Shown one piece after another: positions 51,341-61,850 of a stretch of 64,000 nt of DNA; within the stretch, counting starts at the first letter, position 1, and each line of letters starts with the position of its first letter. The translations under genes and the position numbers were made by a program. The notes under the pieces were generated by a model. The model did not search any database and was not told where the DNA came from. It worked only from the letters and a program-made list of their open reading frames with translations. This stretch comes from Candidatus Gracilibacteria bacterium (GTDB taxonomy: Bacteria > Patescibacteriota > Gracilibacteria > BD1-5 > JAGOOR01): assembly GCA_041660965.1 (NCBI GenBank), contig JBAZVH010000001.1, forward strand, positions 62,001 to 126,000. The letters are read 5' to 3'.

Positions 51341-51462
51341 ATGATAAAACAAAAGTCCTAATTTTTTCTCTCTTCTCTTTTATTTTTTCTCTATCGAAAA
51401 GTTTGCATTACAGGAAAAGGTAGAGTAAGATAAATATGTCATTTTATTTCTAATATATTTAT

Positions 51463-52335
51463 ATGGCAGAAACCCCTTCAGAACCAAAAATATCTACTAA
51501 AGACATTCTAAAAGATGAAAGTAAAAGAAAAGAAGCCCTTGTAGCAATGCGAAAATCAATAACAAGTGACATAAAAGAACTCGATCCTCAAAAAAGAGCC
51601 GAGGCTATCAGAAATCTTGACAGTGATAGAAAAATGAAATTGTCACAGGAGTGGATGAAGAAGGCATGATTTACGGAAGATATGATACAAAAAGCGTATG
51701 CAAAATTACGACTTAAGAAAGATTCAAAACCTGATGAAATAATAAATGCAGTAAGCAAATATCAAGAAGATAATAAATTAGCCACCCCAGGGAAATGAGA
51801 TGGGATTCTCTGATGGAAAACACTTGAATCACTCGATATAGCAATGTCTGCTGATGACTCTAAAATAGATGTTAAAGGGAATGAGAAAAATACACCCCCA
51901 ACAAAATTAGATGCCTGAAATGCTTTTCGAACATGAACACCAGGAAAATATTTAGATGAAAATGGTAAACCTTTTGAAATTCAAAAAGGTAAGGACGAAA
52001 AAACGCTAGCATTAAGAAATAACGTTACCACCAATCATACTGAACAATATGATCCATTAAATAATATTTGGAAACCTTATGCTCCTGAAGTAGAAAGTGT
52101 AGCAAAATGAAAAACAGATAATACAAAAGAGGAAATACGAAAATTAGATGTATGAAATGCTTTACTTACATGAACTCCTGGGAAGTTCATAGATGCAGAA
52201 GGTAAACCTTTTGAAATTAAAAAAGATAAATATGGGGGAATTTTAGCATTACGAAATACCAATAACAAAAATACACCTGAGCAATATGACATTGTAGATC
52301 ATATTTGGGAACCATATACGGATGAACAAGCATAA
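51463..52335 (+). CDS. Protein with tandem repeats and a peptidoglycan-binding-like motif
   Basis: A 290-residue protein with nine TGA glycines. A charged helical N terminus leads to K-Y-Q-E-D-N-K-L-A-T-P-G-K-G-D-G-I-L-G, a match to the peptidoglycan-binding (PGBD) repeat. Two copies of a 65-residue unit follow, each with K-L-D-x-G-N-A-(F/L), T-G-T-P-G-K, G-K-P-F-E-I, L-A-L-R-N and a tail I-W-(K/E)-P-Y. No signal peptide is seen, so its location is uncertain. The repeated unit is not one I recognise. It is flanked by terminators at 51313 and 52377, so it is a single-gene unit. Confidence 0.6.
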
Positions 52336-52376
52336 TAATCTCGTTTTGTAGAAATTTATTAACTTAGAGATAGCAA

Positions 52377-52405
52377 TAAACCCACCTTTCGGTGGGCTTA
52401 TTTTT
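52377..52405 (+). terminator. Terminator after the repeat protein
   Basis: CCCACC and GGTGGG form a stem around TTTC, preceded by AAA and followed by CTTATTTTT. It can end transcription rightward and partly leftward, facing tig. Confidence 0.75.
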
Positions 52406-52417
52406 AACTAAACAGGA

Positions 52418-52447
52418 TAGATCCGCGCCTAGGCGGATGACGGAGAA
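52418..52447. repeat. Half copy of the GGATGACGGAG repeat
   Basis: GATCCGCGCCTAGGCGGATGACGGAG ends in the same 11 bases that form the right terminus of the element at 41132-41253, with its own small hairpin (CCGCGCCTAGGCGG). Confidence 0.5.
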
Positions 52448-52453
52448 AAGGGT

Positions 52454-53803
52454 TTACTTCAAAAATCGATCAATAACAGCTCGGTACTCGAGGCGGTTTT
52501 TTACATCATTGAAATGTTCAGTTCCTGGCTTTGCGAGCTCGAGGACACGGGTCTCAAAATCAGCATTGTGAGCGTACCGAGCAAATACCTTTCGGATTTC
52601 AGCCACGACAACATCGTCAGCAATCTCAGGAGCATAGTGTTTCTTGAGAGCTTCCATGATGAGCATTGCCTGGACACGCTTGAGAGCAACTGGTTCGATA
52701 TGTTCTTTTTTAAATACATCTTCTGAGGTTTTTAAATGCTCTAAATACGTCTTCACATCCATCCCCTGTTTCTCTATCTCACGATTATGGTGAATCCAGA
52801 GATTTTCGACTTCTCGCTCGACCATTTTTGGGCCTACTGCGACGGGATTGATAGCAATAAGTTCTTGTGTGAGTTTTTCTTCTGCTTCAGTTCGTGCCTT
52901 TTCAGCTCTATCAGTCAGCATCGCTTCACGATATTCTGTCTTAAAATCTGAGAATGAGAGCTTTTTGCCCCATACTCGCTCGATAAGTTCTTCATTCCAT
53001 TCTGGTGTATGCGGATATTGGACAGAGAGAATTGTGGTCACAAAGAATGCACTCTTTCCAGCAAAATCTTCGCTGTGGTAGTCCTTTGGAAAATTCACCT
53101 CAAATTCTACCACATCACCTTCTTTTGCACCCACAAGTGCCTCTTCGAAGCCAGGAATCATCATTTTCGCTCCGATAGTGATCTCAAAATCATTGAGTTT
53201 CATACGATCATCAGTTGTTCCACCTTTTTTATCATATCCGACAGCATTTACCATCACTTTATCACCCATTTGAATCGCAAGGTCAGTCTCAGAGACTTCT
53301 CCATTTTCATCATGTGTATGCCCATGGTGTGCCCCACGAGGATGATAGTGCGTACTTCGTGCGATGATTTCATCGAGTTCCTTTTGCAATTCTTCATCAG
53401 GAACAGCGACAGGAGCTACCTCTATTTTGATTTTTTCTATTTTTTTGATATCGAGCTCCACTTCTGGAGCGACTTCGACAGTCAGGACGACATCGAGCGG
53501 AGAAAAAGACGTCATATCCTTGATTTCTCCCATATCAACTGGGGTAATTTCGAGCTTTTTCAGTGCTTTCGGATAGAGCACTCGCAGAGCTTGATTGAGT
53601 GCTTCTTGCATCAATCGCTCATCCCCTACTTCTCGTGCTACGACGTCAAAAGGCACTTCGTCTCCTTTGCGGAAACCAGCGAATTGTCTCTCTGATGAGA
53701 TGGCTTGCACAGCTTCTTTTTTATACTTTTCCATCTCTGCACCACTTTCCTTGATAGTGATCTCAAAAATATTTGGACCCACTTTTTTACTTGTTGCCTG
53801 CAT
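52454..53803 (-). CDS. tig: Trigger factor
   Basis: A 449-residue ribosome-associated chaperone and peptidyl-prolyl isomerase. The ribosome-binding signature G-F-R-K-G is present, with K-K-E-A-V-Q-A-I before it. The PPIase domain contains G-D-K-V-M-V-N-A and I-P-G-F-E-E-A-L-V-G-A-K-E-G, and the C-terminal chaperone part is helical. No TGA occurs. A His-rich insertion (H-Y-H-P-R-G-A-H-H-G-H-T-H-D) sits before the PPIase domain and could bind metal ions, which is unusual. A terminator for the next upstream gene lies at 53866-53888. Confidence 0.95.
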   Translation of the reverse strand: MQATSKKVGPNIFEITIKESGAEMEKYKKEAVQAISSERQFAGFRKGDEVPFDVVAREVGDERLMQEALNQALRVLYPKALKKLEITPVDMGEIKDMTSFSPLDVVLTVEVAPEVELDIKKIEKIKIEVAPVAVPDEELQKELDEIIARSTHYHPRGAHHGHTHDENGEVSETDLAIQMGDKVMVNAVGYDKKGGTTDDRMKLNDFEITIGAKMMIPGFEEALVGAKEGDVVEFEVNFPKDYHSEDFAGKSAFFVTTILSVQYPHTPEWNEELIERVWGKKLSFSDFKTEYREAMLTDRAEKARTEAEEKLTQELIAINPVAVGPKMVEREVENLWIHHNREIEKQGMDVKTYLEHLKTSEDVFKKEHIEPVALKRVQAMLIMEALKKHYAPEIADDVVVAEIRKVFARYAHNADFETRVLELAKPGTEHFNDVKNRLEYRAVIDRFLK

Positions 53804-53865
53804 ACTTAAAATAAATAAGAAATAGTGCAGGGATTATAAGAAAAAATAGGAAATTGCAACGCACA

Positions 53866-53888
53866 AAAAACCCTCTCAGCAAGAGAGA
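53866..53888 (-). terminator. Terminator for the small gene at 53910-54170
   Basis: On the minus strand CTCTC and GAGAG form a short stem followed by GG and a T run. It lies directly between the small gene and tig. Confidence 0.5.
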
Positions 53889-53909
53889 GCTCTTATCGGA
53901 ATATGTTTC

Positions 53910-54170
53910 TTATGTGTTTGGAGGATAAGAGAGATGTGTGCCTATAGGCCTTGTTGGCATAGCAAGAGTACCAACTAATCTTCTAGATTTAGTAACGATA
54001 TCATGAACGGTTTGGTATGGACATAGTCAATTGGTCGATCGTCGTGATAAAAGATGCTGCTCTGAGGTAAGATGCTGTGGTGGCAAGTTCCTAGAAGATG
54101 ACCTATCTCTTCACCATGGGAGACAATGAGAAGGTGGTATTTCAGGGCTATCTACAAATCACATTGGCAT
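53910..54170 (-). CDS. Hypothetical 86-residue protein
   Basis: A frame from ATG at 54170 to TAA at 53910 continues through three TGA glycines. The product is rich in Pro, Ser, Arg and His (P-E-I-P-P-S-H-C-L-P-W-G-R-D-R) and has no signal or membrane helix. Composition is unusual compared with its neighbours, so coding status is uncertain. A terminator follows it and its start lies 32 bases after the next upstream gene. Confidence 0.35.
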
Positions 54171-54202
54171 AAAAATAATTATTAAGTTTATATATTTATT
54201 AT

Positions 54203-54805
54203 CTATTTGGTGGGATTTATGTCCTTAACAAAATCAAACTTAGTATTTTCTGGGGTACTTTCATAATGCCACATAGTCACTCAAGTAACCTGACCGCCAT
54301 CTTCTTCAACATGTAAAATAGTAAACTTATTGTCTCCAGCATCTTCATGATATATTTCGTCACCAGTAACTAATCCTGAGAAATCTGCTTCCTCTAATAG
54401 CTTAGCGCCATTGAGTATAAACTTGCCTCTCAATGCATCGCCAGTATATGTCTTTGTGGTGAGAAAAATCAATTCACCTTCTCAAGGATTATCGCCAGGA
54501 TTATATTGCATCAATTCGCGTGTTGTACCACTCGGTGAACGCAGTACTTTTCCAATAGGCATCGAAACAGGGTGTTCAATCCCGTCTACCATGATCTGAG
54601 CCACTGTATTAGCATGTGTAGTCTGAATTGGTAATAGAAGATCTCTGCCTGGAGATGGAAGAGGAGTGGATTTTGATGATGCAAAAGTAGAAAGAGGTGT
54701 TCATACTCCGACAGTTCTAGGGGTAAGGGCAACAGGTTTTCGAGGAAGAGTAGCTCATGCTGTGTGTGATACTCCACGATCTGGAGCAGAAGGAAGTAGG
54801 GGCAT
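54203..54805 (-). CDS. Hypothetical protein with disordered N terminus
   Basis: A 200-residue protein with about four TGA glycines. The first 70 residues are Pro/Thr/Ser-rich and probably disordered (T-P-L-S-T-F-A-S-S-K-S-T-P-L-P). The remaining part appears as a beta domain with K-T-Y-T-G-D-A-L-R-G-K-F-I-L and V-T-G-D-E-I-Y-H-E-D. No family is recognised. It lies downstream of the giant surface protein on the same strand with a 131-base gap. Confidence 0.5.
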
Positions 54806-54936
54806 AAAAGAAATTAAGAAATACTATAAATACAGTATTGCCCAATTTTTTATTTGTCAACAAATACTTTTGATTGATAATTTCAAAAAAGAACAAAGGA
54901 GGAAAGAGATAAGAGAAACAACGTCAATAATGCCTT

Positions 54937-57900
54937 TCAAACACCAGTAGAAGATGGCTCTGGCATTACGCCACCTCCAGTATCGAGGGTGGCATCTTTG
55001 AGATCGATAGTATATTTGGAGGATGTGGACGACGCTTTTTTGGGAGCTTTTGGAATTGCTCGATGCTGAACTCTAAAAACAGACTCAACCTTCTCCCCTG
55101 TTATTTCATCCGTTATTTTTAGGGTCGCAGTAGAGTCACCATATGCCAGCTTCAGTGCTGGAGGATTTTTTTCGATAGAGACAGTGCCGTCTGGCAGTGT
55201 CCATTCATAACGGATATCTTTTTTACGATTGACTTCAGCGGTCAGATTGACTGAGCACGAGCCACGGCTCAGACAATGAAAGATGCCGTCCTCCCCCATC
55301 CAACGATTTTTGGTTCATTGAGTACCCTGTAAAACAATTGCTCCAGTAAGAAGAGCGAGAAAATGATCAGAGAGATTTTCGAGAATAATATTCTTTTCTA
55401 TCCTTACAATACCATCTTCTGGGGCATCAGTAGATAGAGGTTCGTGGTTCTGGAAAATAGCTTCTGCACGATATTCTCAGAGGATTTTTGGATACCATTG
55501 TAGTGTGTATTCCCCGGAACTATCAGTCATTATATCAGCCGAATATACTAAAATATCTCCGAGGAAAAAGGATATTTTGACTGGAAAGTCTCACCATGTC
55601 CGACCACTCACTGAGAGAGCTCCTGAAGTATTTACACGGACGGAAAGTGTGCTCATTTTCTCAGTGATAACAGCCCATGAGAGAATATCTTCGCACGTAC
55701 CCTCTTCTTTGCATTTAAGTTTTTCGAGTTCAAGGAGTTCCTTTTGGAGTCTGAGATATTCTTCTTCTTGTTCTTTTTTGAGTTGTTCAGCTTCTTCTGC
55801 GCTGATTTCGTTTAGAGCTTTCACGACTTCTGGATCTGACCAGATCCCTATTTTTGCCTTTTTGGCGATACTTTCCAATGCATTGAATTCGTCATAATGC
55901 ATAAATTCAAATCGTCGCTCCATACGACCATATCACTCAGAAATAAGCCGAGAATTAAACATCGTACAGCGAGCCACGTCAAAACCATTATCACATTCCC
56001 AGATATATGCCAGCGTTCGACTATACTTATCGAGAAGCTCATGATCAAAAGTCATCCAAACAGTTTTTCCATTCAATGTTTTCTTTGTAAAATCAGAGGC
56101 CTCTTTCCCAAATTTCTCCACCGCTTTCCGTGGATGAACCGTCTCTGGCGTATCGACTCCGAGAAGACGAACTCGTGTCTTTTTATTATGAAGCATTACA
56201 TCCACAGTATCTCCATCCACTACATCGACTACATGTACTTGGACTGGTGCTCTATCCAGCATATCTCGACGGAGAATATAACCGCTTGGTACTTCAAAAT
56301 CCCATGAAAATGTATCTACCAACACCTCTCCACATCGTAGCTCAAGAGTTTCTTTCATATTTCAGATACTCAGTCCAGTCACTATTTGACGAAATCTGAT
56401 AGTCTTCCCAGCACCAATCGTCTCAGAAAGTGCAAATTTTTTGCTCTCATCAGAAAGTGTACACGTGTCGAGATTCCACGTTTCAGAAGAGATGTTACGA
56501 AGCTCTATCCATTCCACAGTATCAGTATGGGGAGGATTTGGAAGCACAGCAGATATCTGAATCTTTCCTACCATTTCTGCACAATTCAGACAAATTTTTT
56601 CTGGTAAAATATCAAATTTTTTCACGATCTGTATCTCATAATATGCTTCGGAGGATGTGCCAATATCACTTGTTACAACCAGTCGAACTATATATTTTCA
56701 TAAGGTATATTTCTGAGCACTCGGATTTTCTTTATCTGAAGTGATCTGATTTCAGAAATCCCAAAAATATCGTTTTGCATTGATACTTTTTTCGCCTGTA
56801 AAATTCAGCGAGCACGTTTCATCATTGCCAATTTCACATATGACTCATCCAGATATAAGACGCTTATTATTTCCCACCACCCCCTGAATATCTATCTGAG
56901 CTTTGGGTGAAGAGGAGGTAACTGGAGTTGTTTCGTGGTAAACATAAAAATTCAGAATGACCTGATTGACTGGGTTATTTGGATCAGATACTGTCAGTTT
57001 TATGGTAGTATCAAAAGGAAATTTCACATATCATGGATTGCATTTGAGATTCGTATCTGTGGTTTCAAAGACTCCAGTTCAAAAATCCCACTGACATACA
57101 GCATTTGCTGGCGCTTCAGCGAGAAAATTCGCTTGACACGTATCACTACGACATCGTCCATCAGGATCCAAACCGCTTTGAATGGCTATTTTTGAAGTAC
57201 TGAGATCGAGGAATGACACCCCTCCACTTCCTCCACCAGAAGAACCTCAGGATGGGGCAGGATGTTTTAGAAGTATTTGCCGAGTCGAGAGAAGGAGACT
57301 ATCAGATTTTTGAAGGATTTTTATCGTGAGAATATGTTCACCAAAGGGAACAATAGAAGTATTTGGATTGCAAACATCTGTCGTGGGCTCAAGAGGAAAG
57401 TCAGAAACGATTTCACACGTCAGTCGTGTAGAAGCAATGTCGTCTAAAAGCGGTGTAACCAGAAGATTCATTTTGCATTCTGGTTGAGCTGGGTCACAGG
57501 TATATTCAGGAAGTGAAGTATCTTCTTTGAGAATGAGATACGTCGGGCTCTGCCATGCAACTATGGTCGTCACTCGCGATGGATCAATCGACGTATCAAT
57601 GAGTGGATTTTTGAGAAGAATTTCGCGTGTTTGCAGAAGGGTACCGTCAGATACCTGAAGAATTTTAATCGTGAGAATATGATCTCCAGTGGGAATAAGA
57701 GAGGTATTTGGATTGCATGGATCAGAAACACTCGGGATAATCTCAAAATCAGCCGTAATAGCACAGGTTAATTTTGAAGAAGTAAGCCCATCAAGAGTCG
57801 GAGTAATGAGAAGATTCATTTTGCACTCTGTCTGCTCTGGATCGCAGGTGTATTCTGCCGACGATGTATCATCCTGCAAAAGTAAATGCGTCGTCTGTTG

Positions 57901-58815
57901 CCATTCAAGAGTAGATGCGACACGAAGGGGATCAATCGACGTATCAATGAGTGGATTTTTGAGAAGAATTTCGCGTGTTTGAAGAAGAGTATTGTCAGAT
58001 ACCTGAAGAATTTTAATCGTGAGTATATGATCTCCAGTGGGAATAATGGATGTATTTGGATTGCATGGATCATCCGTGGAAATAAGAGGAAAATCTGCTA
58101 CAATTTCACAAGTGAGTCATGAAGAAGTGATTCAATCAAGAAATGGAGTAACAAGAAGATTCATTTTACACTCCGTCTGCTCTGGATCGCAGGTGTATTC
58201 AGAAAGCGATACATCCTCCTTGAGGAGAAGATGAGTCGTCTGTTGCCACTCGAAAACAAGAGTTACTCGAGTCGGATCTATCGTAGTATCCACAGGTGGA
58301 TTTTTGAGAAGGATTTCTCGGGTTACAAGAAGAGCATTATCGGATTTCTGAAGAATTTGAATCGTGATATGGTGATCTCCTACAGGAACAACGGATGTAT
58401 TTGGGTTACAGGGTTCAGCGCCCGCGATAAGATCAAAGTCAGCTGTAATCACGCAGATTAATTGTGAAGAAGAAATTCAATCCACAAGTGGAGTCACAAG
58501 GATATTCATCCTACATTCAGTTTTAGTGGGGTCACAGGTATACTCTGAAAGTGTCATGTCGATGATATCTCAGAGAAGATCTGTTGGCGACTGTCACTTT
58601 ATAACCATTGAATATACCGGAACCAGAGGGGGCTCCACAAATTCTACAGGAGTTCCAGAAAGCACTTCCTCCTGCACTGACTCTCATTGAGGTAAATCAA
58701 GGAGTCATTCTGATAATCCTAAAGTATCACTTAAGACATAACCAAGTGTTACAAGACCAATAACAACAACGAGGACTCGTCACCATATATGTCTCGGTAC
58801 CCAGGCAATGAACAT
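54937..58815 (-). CDS. Giant exported protein with tandem repeats, lamin-tail domain and staphylococcal nuclease domain
   Basis: A 1292-residue protein in one frame across more than twenty TGA glycines. An N-terminal hydrophobic anchor (V-L-V-V-V-I-G-L-V-T-L) is followed by about four 100-residue repeats that each contain C-D-P-x-Q-T-E-C-K-M-N-L-L. PKD-like beta domains and an LTD fold (W-I-E-L-R-N-I-S-S-E-T-W-N-L) come next. The staphylococcal nuclease domain (about residues 858-1000) has V-V-D-G-D-T-V, R-L-L-G-V-D-T-P-E-T and K-Y-S-R-T-L-A-Y-I, so the catalytic Arg, Glu and Arg are all kept. A charged coiled coil and more beta domains end it. It likely cuts nucleic acid outside the cell. 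Confidence 0.85.
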
Positions 58816-58848
58816 AGAAGAAATTACTTCTTAAAGAGTACCTTGATA

Positions 58849-59049
58849 TTATACTATCCAGCCAAGCGCATAGAGCGCTCCTACCACGATAAAGATAATC
58901 CCGAAGAGCTTGAGAGCAGTAATAGTGCCTCCGATGCCAAAAAATTTCTCTGCCCAGGAAAAAGATCCGACAAACTCGTAGGTCTGGCGAGTGTATTTGA
59001 GAATCAAAACCCCGAGACCGATAACCAGTAGACCGATAAGAAAATTCAT
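58849..59049 (-). CDS. Small two-helix membrane protein
   Basis: A 66-residue protein with two hydrophobic helices: F-L-I-G-L-L-V-I-G-L-G-V-L and L-K-L-F-G-I-I-F-I-V-V-G-A-L-Y-A. No TGA in frame. It lies 8 bases after the response regulator and 33 bases before the giant exported protein on the same strand, so these three could share one transcript. Function unknown. Confidence 0.65.
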   Translation of the reverse strand: MNFLIGLLVIGLGVLILKYTRQTYEFVGSFSWAEKFFGIGGTITALKLFGIIFIVVGALYALGWIV

Positions 59050-59057
59050 AAAAAGGA

Positions 59058-59723
59058 TTAAAAACTTTTATAGCCAATACCTCTCACGGTGATGAGCACA
59101 TCATCCCCCACTTTATGACGAATATTTTTGATATGTGTATCGATAGTCCGATCGTAGAGAAAATTCGCATACCCCATAATCTCATGCATCAGATCATCTC
59201 GAGAAACAATCTTACCAGCACGATTGAGGATATAGCTCAGTATCTGAAATTCTGATTTCGTGAGTATCACATTCTTTTTTCATCGGATGACTCTCAGCTC
59301 TGATTCTACGAGTCGTAAATCACGATACATCAGACCCTTCGGGGTGTTTTGAGAGGATCCACGACGGAGGATGGCCTTGATACGCATAATAACCTCTTTC
59401 GGACTAAATGGCTTACCGATATAATCATCCGCCTCACATTCAAAAGATGTATTGATATTTTCCTGGTCATCTCGTGCTGAGAGCATCAAAATAGGGACAT
59501 GTGATATTTCACGGATTTCTCGTAAAACTTCCAATCCATCCTTTCCAGGGAGATTGATGTCTAAGATGACGACCTGAGGGGAAAGCTCCTGAAACCGCTG
59601 AACTGCCTCATCACCCCGCATACAGACGTGAACATCAAACTCAGAAGCAAGATACAATACCAGAGAATCAACAATTCACTGATCGTCATCTATCAAGAGT
59701 ACTGATATCTTTGGTTCAGTCAT
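59058..59723 (-). CDS. OmpR/PhoB-type response regulator (orphan)
   Basis: A 221-residue two-component regulator. The receiver domain has the acidic pair in L-L-I-D-D-D-Q-G, the phosphorylated aspartate in V-V-I-L-D-I-N-L-P-G-K-D-G, the serine in M-L-S-A-R-D and the lysine in I-G-K-P-F-S-P. The C-terminal winged helix reads L-T-K-S-E-F-Q-I-L-S-Y-I-L and V-S-R-D-D-L-M, ending V-R-G-I-G-Y-K. Two TGA glycines occur. No histidine kinase lies nearby. It precedes the small membrane protein and giant exported nuclease, which could be its targets. Confidence 0.95.
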
Positions 59724-59870
59724 ACTCCTCCATTATAGGGATAGAGGGATTATTGCAAGAATGCTTGATATTTAAAAAAATTTTATCGACAGAAAAATAT
59801 GAATACATTGCCTTCTTGAGAAAGGCGAGAAGTGAGTGAATCTCACTTCGAATAGTAAGATTACTTAAGG

Positions 59871-59927
59871 GCGGAGGATTGTGAAAAAATACACAAATCC
59901 CCCCTACCCCCCTTTATCAAGGGGGCA
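59871..59927. repeat. Intergenic C-rich palindromic repeat
   Basis: GCGGAGGATTGTGAA followed by ACAAATCCCCCCTACCCCCC and TTTATCAAGGGGGC repeats the two ends of the insertion in elp3, without the nuclease domain in between. The interval 59724-59970 otherwise holds only AT-rich spacer and a short hairpin near 59831-59848. Confidence 0.7.
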
Positions 59928-59970
59928 TAATACTACTCCCTCAAAAATGAGAGAGAGCTTGTTAAAAGTT

Positions 59971-60125
59971 TTCTTGCTGTTCTGAAATGAGAGTCTGAGA
60001 GGAAATACTGTCTGAGCGTCATGAATAATAGAAGACAGACGAAAAACTGGAGAGCGAGTTTATTTCCTTTCAGTGGTTTTGGGTACTTTTGCCATCAAAA
60101 GTACCCAAAGGTCGCCAGGAATTGA
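59971..60125. repeat. 154-bp dispersed repeat, copy B
   Basis: Second copy of the repeat at 47881-48034, in the same orientation. Here it lies directly after the stop of glyS (minus strand). The internal hairpin GGTACTTTTG with CAAAAGTACC is kept. Confidence 0.75.
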
Positions 60126-60136
60126 ATGGTTTTCTT

Positions 60137-61726
60137 TTACCAAAGTTTTTTCGTAAAATATTCCACTAAATCCTCGATAGCCACTACCTCTTGTTCCATA
60201 GTATCCCGATGACGGATAGTGACAGCATTTTTTTCAAGAGAATTTTCAAAATCTATCGTCACACACCAAGGCGTACCTATCTCATCAAATCGGGCATAGC
60301 GCTTCCCTATTGAGCCCGTCTCATCATACCAAGTCATAAAGTTCTTTGAGAGCATCATAAAGACTTCTTCTGCTTTTTCATTGAGTTTTTTCACGAGTGG
60401 AAGTACGGCAATCTTGACTGGTGCCACTTCTGGTTTCAATCGCAAAACAATTCGTTCAGCACCTTCCTCATCTTTGACGGTGTCATACGCATCACAGAGT
60501 GTCGCGAGGAAGAGACGAGTGAGACCAATCGATGGTTCGATAACATAGGGTACAAACTTCGTATTTTTGACAGGGTCAAAATAGCTCATATCCTGCTTAC
60601 TTTCCTTCATATGAGCATTGAGGTCAAAATCAGTTCGCGACGCAATCCCCTGAAGCTCAGAAAATCCGATACTTGGAAAATCATATTCGATATCAAACGT
60701 CGCATCAGAATAATGAGAAAGCTCATCAGCTTCATGCTGGCGAAATCGAAGATTTTGTTCCTTGATTCCCACAGTTTCCATCAGGAATTTCTTGCAATCT
60801 GCTTTCCATTTTTCATGCCACTCAAGCTGTGTGCCTGGCTCACAGAAAAACTCGATTTCCATCTGTTCAAACTCTCGTGTTCTGAAAATAAAGTTTCCTG
60901 GAGTAATCTCATTACGAAATGCCTTACCAACCTGTGCCACACCAAATGGCACACGACGACGACAGGTGCGGACAATACTTGGAAAATCAACAAAGATTCC
61001 TTGGGCAGTTTCAGGACGGAGATAAACGAGTGCCGAAGAGTCCTCTGTCACACCTTGAGAAGTTTTGAACATCAGGTTAAACTTTCGAATCTCTGTCCAC
61101 TTAGCTGGAACATCAGGATTATTCGGATTTCGAATATCTTCACCAACCATAAAGTTATATTGCTGTTCTGGTGTCCATGATTCTGGAATAAGATTGTTTA
61201 CTCCATATTTTTTCTTAATTCCTTCTTCAAATTCATTAGAAACGATTAAGGAATCTTCAGCAACATCCCCTAAGTGCTCATTGGTTCTCTCTTGATCTAT
61301 AACATGCTCATTTGGCTCACCTTCTTCTCACTTAACAATTTTTATGAGATGATCTCATATATATATATTTCAATGCTCCTTAAAATACATACGAACTTTT
61401 TCTTTTTTTAACTCATCAAGTTTCCCCTCTATTAATTTATCCGCACGAAAACGCTCTTTCGTATTTTTATCATCAATCAACGGATCACTAAATCCCCCCA
61501 CATGCCCTGAAGCTACCCATACTTGTGGATTCATCAAGATAGCTGCATCAAGGAGTACCATATCTGGGCGACGCTGCACAAATTCTCGTATCCAGAGATT
61601 CTTGAGGTTTTCCTTGAGGAGAGAACCGAGAGGCCCATAGTCCCATGTATTTGCGAGACCACCATAGATTTCTGAGCCCTGGAATACAAATCCGCGATTT
61701 TTCGCGAGGTCGACAATGCGTTTCAT
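60137..61726 (-). CDS. glyS: Glycyl-tRNA synthetase (single-chain alpha2 type)
   Basis: A 529-residue class II synthetase. The N terminus F-V-F-Q-G-S-E-I-Y-G-G-L-A-N-T-W-D-Y-G-P-L-G is characteristic of the alpha-2 type GlyRS. Catalytic motifs follow: Y-L-R-P-E-T-A-Q-G-I-F, V-G-K-A-F-R-N-E-I-T-P-G, and the C-terminal anticodon domain with K-I-A-V-L-P-L-V. Three TGA codons are read as glycine, so the enzyme that charges glycine depends on recoded glycine codons itself. In this organism it must also charge the tRNA that reads UGA. It is preceded by a REP-like repeat cluster and RAYT gene. Confidence 0.96.
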
Positions 61727-61735
61727 AAAAAAATG

Positions 61736-61850
61736 CGTAGGGGCAGAAAATATTCTGCCCTAAAAGAAAATATTCTTCCCTAAATATAAAATATAATACA
61801 AAAAAATGAAAATATTCAATCAATTTGTACAAAAATATTGTGCCCTACGG
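61736..61850. repeat. REP-like palindrome cluster between glyS and the RAYT gene
   Basis: CGTAGGGGCAGAAAATATTC with TGCCC forms one hairpin (61736-61760). A degenerate partner AGAAAATATTCTTCCC follows. GTGCCCTACGG at 61840-61850 overlaps the transposase stop. The layout suits the ends of REPIN units flanking a RAYT gene. Confidence 0.65.
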
